Positions 1-8,531 of a stretch of 64,000 bases of DNA are shown piece after piece (positions within the stretch are counted from its first letter, which is position 1; the number at the start of each line of letters is the position of its first letter). A program made the position numbers and the translations under genes. This stretch comes from Terriglobus roseus DSM 18391 (GTDB taxonomy: Bacteria > Acidobacteriota > Terriglobia > Terriglobales > Acidobacteriaceae). The notes beneath the pieces were generated by a model. It did no database searches, was not told where the DNA came from, and saw only the letters and a program-made list of their open reading frames with translations. The stretch lies in assembly GCF_000265425.1 (NCBI RefSeq), contig NC_018014.1, positions 5,163,859 to 5,227,858 on the forward strand. The letters run 5' to 3'.

Positions 1-1045
1 CCTGCAGGCGATTCTCGATGCCCGGTCCGCCATTCGGAATCTTGCTGAAGTCACCACGTCCCATCGCCTTTTGCTCTGTCGTAAAGGGACAATGATCCGT
101 GCTGACAACCGAAAGCGTGCCATCATCCAGCGCACGCCACAGAGGCTCCTGGTTCTTCTTCTCACGCAACGGCGGCGTGAAGACAAACTTCGATTCGTCC
201 CAGCTCTCGCCCGGCATCTGGTCCTCGATCGACAGCACCAGGTACTGCGTACACGTCTCCGCAAGCGCGCGATCGTAGTGCCGCTGCGCATGCTTCAACT
301 CGCGCAACGCCTCCTCGTTTGACAGGTGCACAATGTAGACCGCACACCCCGTCATCTCCGCAAGAGCAATCGCCCGATGCGTAGCCTCGGCCTCAGCCTT
401 CGCCGAGCGCGAATGTGCATGGAAGTGCGGCGCGGTCTTACCCTCCGCCAGCATCTGCGCCACGACGACATCAATGGCAGATCCGTTTTCTGCATGGATA
501 CAGCACAGCGCGTTCAGCGCAGCAGCACGCTGCATCACGCGGAACATCAAACCGTCATCGATCATCAACACATTCGGATACGCCATGAAGAGCTTGAAGC
601 TGGTGACACCCGTCGCGACCATCGCCTCCATCTCATCCAGCGTCGCGCCATCCGCTCCAAGATCCGTAATAGCCATGTGCAGCGAGTAGTCCACGCATGC
701 TTTGCCACGCGACTTTGCAAGCCACGTCTCCAGCGCCTCTGCAAGCGAATGACCGCGGGACTGCAGCGCGAAATCAATCACACTCGTCGTTCCACCAACC
801 GCCGCCGCGATGGTTCCGGTCCGGTAGTCATCCGCAGACACTGTCCCCCCGAACGGCATGTCAAGATGCGTATGCACATCGATCCCGCCCGGCATCACCA
901 GCAGCCCCTCGGCATCGACGATGCGATGTTCACTGCCGTCGATGCGCGGCGCTACCTGCTCAATGCGCTCACCGTCGATCAACACATCGGCTCGACGCGA
1001 ACCCTCTGCCGTAACAACCGTTCCGTTCTGTATCAGGATGCCCAT
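1..1045 (-). CDS. hydA: Dihydropyrimidinase (D-hydantoinase), 3' end cut by the window edge
   Basis: Cyclic amidohydrolase that opens dihydrouracil or dihydrothymine to the N-carbamoyl-beta-amino acid, the second step of reductive pyrimidine breakdown in the cytoplasm. About 348 codons are visible from an ATG at 1045. The zinc-binding HTH motif (His58, His60) follows a small N-terminal beta-sandwich strand, and near the cut end the frame reads STDHCPF, which holds the catalytic Asp, and then NGGPGIENRL, both typical of D-hydantoinases. The family is about 460 residues long, so roughly 110 residues lie outside the window. It starts 5 bp after the preA stop and is almost certainly cotranscribed with preT-preA. 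Allantoinase is less likely given the PreTA neighbours. Confidence 0.93.
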   Translation of the reverse strand, partial: MGILIQNGTVVTAEGSRRADVLIDGERIEQVAPRIDGSEHRIVDAEGLLVMPGGIDVHTHLDMPFGGTVSADDYRTGTIAAAVGGTTSVIDFALQSRGHSLAEALETWLAKSRGKACVDYSLHMAITDLGADGATLDEMEAMVATGVTSFKLFMAYPNVLMIDDGLMFRVMQRAAALNALCCIHAENGSAIDVVVAQMLAEGKTAPHFHAHSRSAKAEAEATHRAIALAEMTGCAVYIVHLSNEEALRELKHAQRHYDRALAETCTQYLVLSIEDQMPGESWDESKFVFTPPLREKKNQEPLWRALDDGTLSVVSTDHCPFTTEQKAMGRGDFSKIPNGGPGIENRLQ

Positions 1046-1050
1046 TGGAT

Positions 1051-2457
1051 CTATACCTCCGCGGGAAGCGCGCACTCGGTCGCGCTGGATGGTGTGGTGC
1101 CGTCGGCCACGCGCTGCTCCCACGTGTAACTCGGCAGACCGTTGTCCACCGGCACCATCGTGATGCAATCGTCGACCGGGCAAACCAGTGAGCACAGATT
1201 ACAGCCGACACAATGATGCTCATCCACGCGTGGGATACGCTCCAGCGGTGTAACGCCGTGCAGCAGTCCCGCGCCACCGGCATCCCGCTTCGGGATCGGC
1301 GTCATGCTGATGCGTCGTGCGCTTGCCCCCAGTGTTTGTGCCGGTGTTGACCTGTCCTCACGCACACGATCGTTATGAATACACTGATGCGCACCATCCC
1401 AACAAGCCGTGTAACAAAGCTGGCAGCCGATGCACTTCGATGCATCGATCTGCGCGACTACCTTGTAGTTCATGTTGAGCTGTTTCCACTCACGCATCTT
1501 CGGCAGCGACAGGCCGCGGAAATCGTCGATGGTCTCAAAGCCCTTCTCACTCATCCACTGCAACATCCCATCGGCCATATCTTCCACGATGCGATAGCCG
1601 TAGTGCATGACGGCCGTGCACACCTGTACATTGCCAGCACCCAACAGCAGGAACTCCACAGCGTCGCGCCACGTGGCAACACCGCCGATACCGCTCAGCG
1701 GCAGCGCAGCCTCCGCATCACTCATGATCTGCTGCACCATGCTCAACGCAATGGGCTTCACTGCAGGTCCGCAATAGCCGCCGTGTGTGCTGCTGCCATC
1801 GACTTTCGGCCTCGGCTCCAGCGTGTCCAGATCGATGCCTGTGATGCTGTTGATCGTGTTGATCGCGCTCAACGCATGGGCACCACCACGTTTCGCGGCA
1901 CGAGCAGGCATGCGAATATCACTGATGTTCGGGGTCAACTTCACGATGACCGGTGTGCGCGCCTTCTCCTTCACCCACGATGTAATGCGCTCTGCATACT
2001 CCGGCACCTGCCCCACCGCAGACCCCATGCCGCGCTCACTCATCCCATGCGGGCAACCGAAGTTCAACTCAAGTCCGTCAGCACCCGCGTCTTCAACCTT
2101 CGCGACAATGTCATGCCAGCTCTCACGATTGCTCTCCACCATCAGCGATGCAATCAACACATGCTTCGGATAACGCCGCTTGACCTCAGCAATCTCGCGC
2201 AAGTTGGTGATGGTCGGCCGGTCGCTGATCAACTCGATGTTGTTCAGGCCCATCATGCGGCGGCCCTCCCAATCGAGCGAGCTATAACGCGACGAGACAT
2301 TCGTCACCGGCTCACCAATCGTCTTCCACACGGCCCCGCCCCAACCCGCGTCGAAGGCCCGCATGATCTGCTCACCGCAGTTGGTAGGCGGCGCAGAAGC
2401 GAGCCAGAAAGGATTCAGACAAGGGATGCCGCAAAAGGTATTCTCAAGCGTTGGCAT
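1051..2457 (-). CDS. preA: NAD-dependent dihydropyrimidine dehydrogenase, subunit PreA
   Basis: Catalytic subunit that reduces uracil or thymine to the 5,6-dihydro form (or the reverse) with PreT. Residues about 1-310 are a dihydroorotate dehydrogenase-like FMN barrel, with the LNFGCPHGMSERGMG segment typical of the family. Two 4Fe-4S clusters follow: CIGCQLCYTAC at 342-352 and CVGCNLCSLVC at 416-426. The two cysteine motifs are separated by a spacer of over 60 residues, much longer than I recall for E. coli PreA, and the protein is 468 residues against about 411 there. The gene overlaps the end of preT by 14 bp and is followed after 5 bp by the dihydropyrimidinase gene, so the three form one operon. 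Confidence 0.95.
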   Translation of the reverse strand: MPTLENTFCGIPCLNPFWLASAPPTNCGEQIMRAFDAGWGGAVWKTIGEPVTNVSSRYSSLDWEGRRMMGLNNIELISDRPTITNLREIAEVKRRYPKHVLIASLMVESNRESWHDIVAKVEDAGADGLELNFGCPHGMSERGMGSAVGQVPEYAERITSWVKEKARTPVIVKLTPNISDIRMPARAAKRGGAHALSAINTINSITGIDLDTLEPRPKVDGSSTHGGYCGPAVKPIALSMVQQIMSDAEAALPLSGIGGVATWRDAVEFLLLGAGNVQVCTAVMHYGYRIVEDMADGMLQWMSEKGFETIDDFRGLSLPKMREWKQLNMNYKVVAQIDASKCIGCQLCYTACWDGAHQCIHNDRVREDRSTPAQTLGASARRISMTPIPKRDAGGAGLLHGVTPLERIPRVDEHHCVGCNLCSLVCPVDDCITMVPVDNGLPSYTWEQRVADGTTPSSATECALPAEV

Positions 2458-3781
2458 AGGGTCCTCCTAGGCCATTAGGAGTCGCAAGAAGTTGTGCAGC
2501 CATCGCGATCCCGGCACGCTTGCCATCCGCGACCGCATCTACTACCTCACGGCCACCATTCGTGCAATCACCGCCTGCAAAGTACTTCGCGTGACTCGTC
2601 TGCCCCGTGACCCGATCGATAACAACACGGCCGCGCTGCGTCTCAACCACCCCAGTCAAAAAGTGCGTATGGGTACCCTGCCCTATCGCCAACACCACGC
2701 AATCGCACGCAAGCAAAAACTCCGACCCCGCAATCATGCCCAGAGAGCCATCGTCACCCGCCTCCATCCGCACCAGCGTCACACCCTCCACACGTTCGTT
2801 GCCATTGATCGCAACGGGCTGCACGAACCACGCAAAGCCGATGCCCTCTCGCAATGCATGGTGATACTCCGACGCAAACGCCGACATATGTTCCGGACCG
2901 CGCCGATACACCATCGTTACCTCAGCAGCACCCAGTCGCTTCGCCGCGATCGCCGCGTCGATTGCGGTGTTTCCAGCGCCCACGACCACCACGCGTGAAG
3001 GCAACGAGCCGATCATGCCGCCCTTATAGCCAGCGATCAGATCGAGAGCATCGGTGACCTCCGGCAGATCTTCCCCGGAAACGTCAAGGCGATGGATCGC
3101 ACCCAGTCCCATCCCAAGAAAGACCGCATCGAACGTCTGCTCCAGCTCTGCAAGCCTGTCACTGTCGATCATCATCTCTGCAACAAACTCCACACCAAGC
3201 GAACGAATGAGTTCAACCTCATGCAGCGCAACGCCGAAGGGCAACTTGTACTCTGCGATCCCATACGTGTTCAATCCACCGGGCAGCGGACGCGCGTCGT
3301 AGATGGTGGCCGCAATGCCGTTGCGTCGTAATTCTGCAGCGCATGCAAGGGATGCAGGACCGGCGCCGATCAACGCGACGCGCTTGCCGGTATCTTCAGC
3401 AGGCGTAAACGGCAGCGGCAATTTTGCATCATGCATGCCTTCCATCGCGTACCGCTGCAGCAGACCGATTTGAATCGGCTCGCGGCCCTGATGATGCAGC
3501 ACGCATGCGCCCTCGCAAAGCACCTCAACGGGGCACGCACGTGCGCAACTGGCGCCAAGAATATTCGCATCAAGGATCGTCCGCGCAGAGCCAATGCGAT
3601 TGCCGCTCGCGATCTTCTTGATAAACGTAGGAACGTCTATATGTGTGGGGCATGCGTTCATGCACGGCGCGTCAAAGCAATAGAGGCAGCGGTTAGCCTC
3701 CGCAATGGCCGCGCCCTGCAGCAGCGAAGGCTTCAGGTCGCTGAAGCGAGGATCACGTGGATGTGTCACGTCGTAGCTCAT
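2444..3781 (-). CDS. preT: NAD-dependent dihydropyrimidine dehydrogenase, subunit PreT
   Basis: Electron-transfer subunit related to the glutamate synthase small subunit; it passes electrons between NAD(H) and the PreA FMN through FAD and Fe-S clusters. The N-terminus carries two cysteine-rich cluster segments (CLYCFDAPCMNAC, then CARACPVEVLCEGAC). An FAD-binding GAGPASLACA motif follows near residue 135, and a second Rossmann motif, VVGAGNTAID, lies near 265 for NAD(P). The C-terminal GGDCTNGG stretch is the usual FAD contact. Length 445 fits the family. It is the first of the preT-preA-hydA run; a 119-bp gap separates it from the carbamoylase gene upstream on the same strand. Confidence 0.95.
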   Translation of the reverse strand: MSYDVTHPRDPRFSDLKPSLLQGAAIAEANRCLYCFDAPCMNACPTHIDVPTFIKKIASGNRIGSARTILDANILGASCARACPVEVLCEGACVLHHQGREPIQIGLLQRYAMEGMHDAKLPLPFTPAEDTGKRVALIGAGPASLACAAELRRNGIAATIYDARPLPGGLNTYGIAEYKLPFGVALHEVELIRSLGVEFVAEMMIDSDRLAELEQTFDAVFLGMGLGAIHRLDVSGEDLPEVTDALDLIAGYKGGMIGSLPSRVVVVGAGNTAIDAAIAAKRLGAAEVTMVYRRGPEHMSAFASEYHHALREGIGFAWFVQPVAINGNERVEGVTLVRMEAGDDGSLGMIAGSEFLLACDCVVLAIGQGTHTHFLTGVVETQRGRVVIDRVTGQTSHAKYFAGGDCTNGGREVVDAVADGKRAGIAMAAQLLATPNGLGGPYANA

Positions 3782-3900
3782 CGCGCGCCTCCTTTTCGGT
3801 AAGGTGTTGTGCTGCGAAGGTCAAAGAAACGCCTCCAGATTCTCGTTACGTTCGCGCCGGGAGCGTCGATGATTGCACTGATGCCGCCGCCATGCAATCC

Positions 3901-5151
3901 CTACGGACGTTCGTCAGTCGTAATCCAGGCGATCGTCTTCTGCGCCAATCGATACAAAGCGACGACTGCCATCTGCAGGTGATCCTCGCGCGTGTCTTCA
4001 ATCTTGTTGTGGCTGATGCCGTTCAACGATTGCGTGAACAGCATCGCGGTAGGAATGCCGGCACGCGCAACCTCCGCCGCATCATGCAGCGGGCCAGAAG
4101 GCAGATGATGAACTGTCCCGGACACCGACTGCACCGCGTCCTCCGCAAATGCCAGTAACTGCGGATGGAATGGCACAGGTTCAATGCTCCAGATGCGCGA
4201 CCACTCCACCGTGCAACGTTCTTCCGCAGCGAAGCGCTCGCTCGCGGCCCTTGCTTCTGTAAACATCTTCGCAAGCACAGTGGCATCCAGATCGCGCATG
4301 TCCAGCGTCGCTTCGCATCTGCCAGCGACCGCAGTCACAATACCCGGGAAGGTCTTGACGCTTCCCACCGTCGCGACCGCATCCGCGTGTCGCATCGCGA
4401 TGGGCCGTACCTCCAGCGCCAGCTTAGCGCAGGCTGCAAGCGCATCGTGTCGCGCGTTCATCGGCGTCGATCCAGAGTGCGCCTCCTGCCCATGGAAGGT
4501 AAGGGCGTGGCGCTCGACACCCTTCGTACCGGTGACCACACCCAGCGGCAGACCCATGCTCTCAAGCACCGGCCCTTGCTCGATGTGCAGTTCCAGATAA
4601 GCCGCAGCATTAGCGCGCTGCTCGGTGCATGCGCCGATCTGATCGATGCTGACTCCACAGCGTGCAAGTGCATCCTGCATCGAGATGCCATTTTTATCCG
4701 TACGCACACGATCGGCCGCGATACTGCTGTTCCCTGCAAACGCTGCGGAGCCAAACAGGCTGCGCCCAAAGCGCGCGCCCTCCTCATCCGCCCAATCCAC
4801 AATGCGAATCGTAACGGGGGGTCGTCCGTCGTACTGCTCGCTAAAGGCGCGCATCACTTCAAGCGATGCCATTACACCCAGGCAGCCATCAAGCCACCCG
4901 CCGTTGGGTACCGAATCAAGATGGCCGCCCAGCAGCAGCGCACGATCACTCTCACCCTGCAGTGTCACCCACACGTTGCCGGCCTCATCCTGTACGCGTG
5001 TCACCGGCAGGTCTGCGTGCTTCCCGGCGAACCATGCACGTGCGCGAAGCCATGTATCCGTCCACGCCACACGTTGTGCACCGTCGGCGTCGCCGGTCAG
5101 CGCACGCAGCTCTTTCAGTTCCTCAATGGTCCGTTGCGGATCGAGCGCCAT
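3901..5151 (-). CDS. M20-family N-carbamoyl amino acid hydrolase (beta-ureidopropionase type)
   Basis: Metal-dependent amidohydrolase expected to cleave N-carbamoyl-beta-alanine or N-carbamoyl-beta-aminoisobutyrate to the amino acid, CO2 and ammonia, completing reductive pyrimidine catabolism. Visible motifs are GGHLDSVPNGG (metal His and Asp), DEEGARFGRS (metal Glu and the family EE pair) and HIEQGPVLE, which mark the hydantoinase/carbamoylase/allantoate amidohydrolase family; the 416-residue length is normal. The family also includes allantoate amidohydrolase and L-carbamoylase, but the preT-preA-hydA genes directly downstream favour the pyrimidine role. It starts 27 bp after the DUF72 stop. 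Confidence 0.9.
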   Translation of the reverse strand: MALDPQRTIEELKELRALTGDADGAQRVAWTDTWLRARAWFAGKHADLPVTRVQDEAGNVWVTLQGESDRALLLGGHLDSVPNGGWLDGCLGVMASLEVMRAFSEQYDGRPPVTIRIVDWADEEGARFGRSLFGSAAFAGNSSIAADRVRTDKNGISMQDALARCGVSIDQIGACTEQRANAAAYLELHIEQGPVLESMGLPLGVVTGTKGVERHALTFHGQEAHSGSTPMNARHDALAACAKLALEVRPIAMRHADAVATVGSVKTFPGIVTAVAGRCEATLDMRDLDATVLAKMFTEARAASERFAAEERCTVEWSRIWSIEPVPFHPQLLAFAEDAVQSVSGTVHHLPSGPLHDAAEVARAGIPTAMLFTQSLNGISHNKIEDTREDHLQMAVVALYRLAQKTIAWITTDERP

Positions 5152-5178
5152 GAGAAAGAAATACCATGCGGCTGTCGC

Positions 5179-5919
5179 TCAGGCAGTACGTACCAGATCA
5201 CGAAGCCTCTGGGCATTGCCGAAAGCCGCGCCCGACGCCGTGTTGTCGAAGATGCACCATACCTGCGCGCACCCCTTCGAGCTCGCTTGCAAAGTCTCCG
5301 CGAGCTGCGCCAACCATGCGTCGTCATACGCCGAGTAATAAGTCCGCGGCGATCCATGCAGCCGGTAATAGATCCAGCCAGCGTCGCCCGCAGGCGTCAT
5401 CGCCTGCGGCACCCGCATGGGATCCGCTGCGACGCGGGCGATTGCGAACCGCTGCAACAACTCGTCCGCCTCATCCGTGAACCAGCTCGCGTGACGCGGC
5501 TCCAGCACGGCTCCGCCCTTGTAATGCTCGCGGAGCATCTCGAAGAAGTCTGCCGCCCGCTGCATTTCCAGCGCTTGCTTCGGCGGCAGTTGCAGCAAAA
5601 GCGGCCCGCGCTTTTCACCGAGCGCCGAACTCTCCTCCAGAAACCGTTGCAGCGTGGCAGCATCCGGAGCGAGCGCACCCTCATGCGTCAACGTCCGTGG
5701 CACCTTCACCGAAAACTGAAATCCGTCCGGCACCGCTGCCGCCCACTTGGCATAGGTGCCGGGCATGTGCGGTCGATAGAACGAGGAGTTGATTTCCGCA
5801 CAGGACAGTTGTCGCGCATAACGATGCAGATGCGCGCCTTCGCCTGGCGCCTGGTCCGCAAACACTCGCGGTATAGACCAACCTGCCGTTCCGATGCAGA
5901 TTTTGCCGCCGTCGCTCAC
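5179..5919 (-). CDS. DUF72 family protein (YecE-like)
   Basis: Single-domain TIM-barrel-like protein of the DUF72/YecE family, whose biochemical role is not settled. The N-terminus (IGTAGWSIPR) and the following INSSFYRPHMPGTYAKWA and FSVKVPRTLTHE segments are the family signatures; 246 residues is the normal size. The start is GTG at 5919, overlapping the stop of the upstream DUF1810 gene by 4 bp (GTGA), so the two are translationally coupled. It lies 27 bp upstream of the carbamoylase gene on the same strand, but nothing in it suggests a pyrimidine-related job. Confidence 0.9.
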   Translation of the reverse strand: MSDGGKICIGTAGWSIPRVFADQAPGEGAHLHRYARQLSCAEINSSFYRPHMPGTYAKWAAAVPDGFQFSVKVPRTLTHEGALAPDAATLQRFLEESSALGEKRGPLLLQLPPKQALEMQRAADFFEMLREHYKGGAVLEPRHASWFTDEADELLQRFAIARVAADPMRVPQAMTPAGDAGWIYYRLHGSPRTYYSAYDDAWLAQLAETLQASSKGCAQVWCIFDNTASGAAFGNAQRLRDLVRTA

Positions 5920-6344
5920 GACAACCGGCTGACCGTAGCAGCGTCTTCTTTGCCACGGAAGTACTTCGCAAGAGCAGTGTGGAATTCGCTACCGGCTTCA
6001 CCCGCAGCGCGAGCGAACAACGTCACGGACGAGTGGAACTTCATGTCGTCAGGCGAACCAAAGATCGCCCCCAACGAGCGCCCCTCCACGGCATTCACCA
6101 GGGCAGTGCACTCACGCAGACGTTCGCCGAGCACAGGGTGCGCCAGATAGGCCCGCGCCTCTTCAAGACCGCCGATCGCATACCGCTGTGCCATGCTGCT
6201 GAACCCAAGCCCGGCGATCTGCGGAAAGATGAACCACATCCAGTGGCTGCGTTTTTCTCCAGCCTCTAACTCTGACCGCACCGTCGTGTAGACACCAGCC
6301 TGTGCATCCACAAATCGCTGCAGGCCATATTGATCTTCCGTCAT
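5916..6344 (-). CDS. DUF1810 family protein
   Basis: Small helical protein of the DUF1810 family (sometimes labelled calpastatin-like), function unknown. Recognised by the opening segment with LQRFVDAQAG, then SHWMWFIFPQIAGLG, and the later SPDDMKFHSSVTLF; these occur in this order in family members. I place the start at the ATG encoding MTEDQYGL (6344), because the 11 residues before it do not resemble the family. About 142 residues. Its stop overlaps the GTG start of the DUF72 gene by 4 bp. The gene is divergent from the beta-propeller gene at 6408. Confidence 0.88.
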   Translation of the reverse strand: MTEDQYGLQRFVDAQAGVYTTVRSELEAGEKRSHWMWFIFPQIAGLGFSSMAQRYAIGGLEEARAYLAHPVLGERLRECTALVNAVEGRSLGAIFGSPDDMKFHSSVTLFARAAGEAGSEFHTALAKYFRGKEDAATVSRLS

Positions 6345-6407
6345 AGCAGCATCCCTCTCGCCTGAATGAGATGGCAAACAGCGAAGATGCGGCGTAGCCT
6401 TCTGCCT

Positions 6408-7391
6408 ATGAAGACCGCAATGACGCTGCTTGCCGCGCTAGCTCTCTCTGCCACCGCTGCTCCTGCCCAGACGGGGTCGCTCCTGGTGCTCTCCAAACAC
6501 GACCACACACTGGCCGTAATTGACCCGAAGACTCTGAAAGTCGTCTCGAAGGCGCCCGTAGGCGACGATCCGCACGAGGTGATCGCCTCCGCCGACGGAC
6601 GCATCGCGTGGGTCTCAAACTACGGTGGCGGATGGTCGCTGCACACGCTCGCCGTGATCGACCTTGTGAACGCGAAGGCATTGCCGTCAATCGACATTGC
6701 ACCGCTGCGAGGCGCGCATGGGCTGGCCTTCTCTCAGGGCAAACCATGGTTCTCCGCAGAGGGATCAAAGGCCTTCGGCAGCGTGGATCCAGCCACGGGT
6801 AAGGTGGACTTCCTGATGGGCACCGGCCAGGACCGAACCCACATGCTCTGGGTGGCGCCCGATGGCAAGGAATTCATCACCATCAACATCAATTCGGCAA
6901 CGGTCTCCTTCTTTCAGCAGGTGCTGGCACGCGATCACACCGACTGGACCGCAACCCTTGTTTCCGTAGGTCGCGGTGCAGAAGGCTTTGACCTGTCGCC
7001 CGACGGCCGCGAACTGTGGGTGGCAAACGCACAGGACGGGACCGTCTCCATCATCGATCGCGCAACAAAGAAGGTCACCGCCACGCTGTCCATCAACGGC
7101 AGCAGCGCCAATCGGCTGAAGTTCACGCCGGATGGCACACATGTCCTCGTCTCCCTCTTGAGGTCCCCGGATCTGATCGTGTTGGACGCAAAGACGCATG
7201 CCGAGGTGAAGCGCCTGCCGATCGGTCACGGTGCCGCGGGCATCCAGATGGAGCCCACGGGCGCCCGTGCCTTCGTCGCCTGCACCCCCGACAACTACGT
7301 CGCCGTCATCGACCTGAAGACACTCACCGTGGTCGGCCGTATCGACGCAGGTGGCGAACCCGACGGCATGGCCTGGGCTGCTCGCCCCTAG
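6408..7391 (+). CDS. Secreted YncE-like beta-propeller protein (YVTN repeats)
   Basis: Exported seven-bladed propeller of the YncE/YVTN type. The first 20 or so residues (MKTAMTLLAALALSATAAPAQ) form a Sec signal peptide ending in AxA. The rest is built of repeats such as LAVIDPKTLKVV, VSIIDRATKKVTATL and VAVIDLKTLTVVGRI, each followed by a G-x-xPxG turn. Ligand and role are unknown; relatives bind metals, DNA or surface partners, or sit beside quinoprotein dehydrogenases, and no such partner is adjacent here. In-frame ATGs at 6366 and 6387 are possible, but 6408 gives the cleanest signal peptide. A strong terminator hairpin follows at 7415. Confidence 0.85.
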   Translation: MKTAMTLLAALALSATAAPAQTGSLLVLSKHDHTLAVIDPKTLKVVSKAPVGDDPHEVIASADGRIAWVSNYGGGWSLHTLAVIDLVNAKALPSIDIAPLRGAHGLAFSQGKPWFSAEGSKAFGSVDPATGKVDFLMGTGQDRTHMLWVAPDGKEFITININSATVSFFQQVLARDHTDWTATLVSVGRGAEGFDLSPDGRELWVANAQDGTVSIIDRATKKVTATLSINGSSANRLKFTPDGTHVLVSLLRSPDLIVLDAKTHAEVKRLPIGHGAAGIQMEPTGARAFVACTPDNYVAVIDLKTLTVVGRIDAGGEPDGMAWAARP

Positions 7392-7414
7392 AACTGACGC
7401 CAGTTCCACAACGG

Positions 7415-7442
7415 AAAAGGGACGGCTCATGCCGTCCCTTTT
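7415..7442 (+). terminator. Rho-independent terminator after the propeller gene
   Basis: A 12-bp perfect inverted repeat (AAAAGGGACGGC / GCCGTCCCTTTT) with a TCAT loop, starting 24 bp after the stop and ending in TTTTCT. Confidence 0.85.
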
Positions 7443-7547
7443 CTCCATGTGTAACGCAGCGCTGCCGCATACTTTCCAAGCCACCTGCAGAACGGCAGCT
7501 TTTCGGGCACCCGAAGCACACGCGACATTCGCCCTGAAAAGCGAATC

Positions 7548-7575
7548 GCCTTCGGGGAGTCGGATCCCCGAAGGC
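7548..7575 (+). promoter_or_regulatory. Perfect 11-bp hairpin in the leader of the 35-residue peptide gene
   Basis: GCCTTCGGGGA and its exact complement TCCCCGAAGGC are separated by a 6-base loop. The structure ends 25 bp before the ATG at 7600, just upstream of the ribosome site, and has no T-tract, so it looks like an mRNA leader structure rather than a terminator. A smaller TTCGGG/CCCGAA hairpin lies near 7500. Confidence 0.45.
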
Positions 7576-7599
7576 ACACTTCAACTGCAGGAGGTGGTT

Positions 7600-7707
7600 A
7601 TGCCCAAAGAACCGGGTATCCGCATCTCGATGGCCGTGTCAGAGAAAATCGCTCTGTCACTACTCGGGTTGCTGTTACTCATTCTCACGCACTACCTCAA
7701 GGAATAA
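7600..7707 (+). CDS. Small single-pass membrane peptide, 35 residues
   Basis: Short reading frame starting at ATG 7600 behind a very strong ribosome site (AGGAGGTGG, ending 2 bases before the ATG). It encodes a basic head with MPKEPGIRIS, then AVSEKIALSLLGLLLLILTH, a single hydrophobic helix, ending YLKE. It sits between two hairpins, one in the leader and a terminator-like one after the stop, so it appears to be a self-contained transcription unit. I do not recognise the family. It could be a stress-induced small membrane protein, a toxin of the type I kind or a regulator of a membrane complex; the sequence does not decide. Support is the ribosome site and context, not homology. Confidence 0.55.
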   Translation: MPKEPGIRISMAVSEKIALSLLGLLLLILTHYLKE

Positions 7708-7717
7708 CCCTTGAAGC

Positions 7718-7745
7718 CCCGGGGCGGCTTGCACACCGCTCCGGG
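7718..7745 (+). terminator. Terminator-like hairpin after the small peptide gene
   Basis: CCCGGGGCGG pairs with CCGCTCCGGG (one G-T pair) around an 8-base loop, 10 bp after the stop at 7707. The downstream run is only moderately T-rich (TTCGTTGCTTG), so efficiency is uncertain. It would serve the plus strand; the azoR gene converges from the right. Confidence 0.55.
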
Positions 7746-7811
7746 TTCGTTGCTTGTATTCAAGGCCCGTCACCACGATCAGTCAACGGTTTTCTACACC
7801 TCAAGCCCAAT

Positions 7812-8438
7812 TTAGGCCTTGGCAAGTTCCGTAGCCTTCTCGACGTAAGGCTTCTTCCAGTCCTCTTCGCTGATCTTGCCGTACTGGATACCGCTTGCAC
7901 CGCCTGCACCCAGAAACGTCACATCCGTGAGTCCAATAAAGCCGAAGATGTGCTTCAGGTAGGGCGTCAGCATGTCGTATGCCGCGCCGGGCGTACCCGC
8001 CGGATACTCGCCTGCGCTGGCAACGATAACCGTCACCTTCTTGCCGTGAAGCTGGCCCTCAGGGCCATTCGCCGTGTAGTTCACGGTCACGCCAACACGA
8101 ACCAGGTGATCGATCCACGCCTTCAGCACGGCCGGAACCTGGAAGTTGTACATCGGCGTCGTGATCAGGATGTGATCGGCCGCCTTCACCTCTGCAATGA
8201 TGTCGTCGGAAAGCTTCAGAGCAGCCTTATGCTCCTCGGTCAGCTGATCGGGCGGGGTGAACGCGCCACCAATCCACTGCACATCCACAAAGGTGGGCTG
8301 GTTCTTCGCCAGGTCGCGCGTGACCACCGTGCTGCCGGGGTGCGCCGCCTGGAAGCTGGCGAGAAACGTCTCGCCAAGCTGGCGCGAATAGGAAGCGTCG
8401 CCGCGCGGGCTGACGTCGATCTTGAGCAATGATGCCAT
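7812..8438 (-). CDS. azoR: FMN-dependent NADH-azoreductase
   Basis: Flavodoxin-fold enzyme that reduces azo compounds and quinones with NADH. Family marks are the N-terminal SPRGDASYSRQLGETF (FMN phosphate loop), the TTPMYNFQVPAVLKAWIDH segment that contacts the isoalloxazine ring, and SAGEYP near residue 140; 208 residues is the usual length. A good ribosome site (AGGAG) lies 8 bases before the ATG at 8438. It stands alone on the minus strand, with the Cys-rich gene pair upstream and no visible regulator next to it. Confidence 0.93.
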   Translation of the reverse strand: MASLLKIDVSPRGDASYSRQLGETFLASFQAAHPGSTVVTRDLAKNQPTFVDVQWIGGAFTPPDQLTEEHKAALKLSDDIIAEVKAADHILITTPMYNFQVPAVLKAWIDHLVRVGVTVNYTANGPEGQLHGKKVTVIVASAGEYPAGTPGAAYDMLTPYLKHIFGFIGLTDVTFLGAGGASGIQYGKISEEDWKKPYVEKATELAKA

Positions 8439-8531
8439 GGGAAACTCCTGGAGTTTGAAACTACAGGCATCGGATGATCCTTCGAGGTCGAAGGATTCGT
8501 TACAAATGTGAGAATCCCGAAACGGCGGAAA

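Noticed and set aside
4165..6150. Plus-strand open frame of 661 codons
   Set aside because: It lies antisense over the M20 hydrolase, DUF72 and DUF1810 genes, which have clear motifs; its product is Arg/His-rich and low in hydrophobic order, as expected from GC-rich reverse-strand reading.
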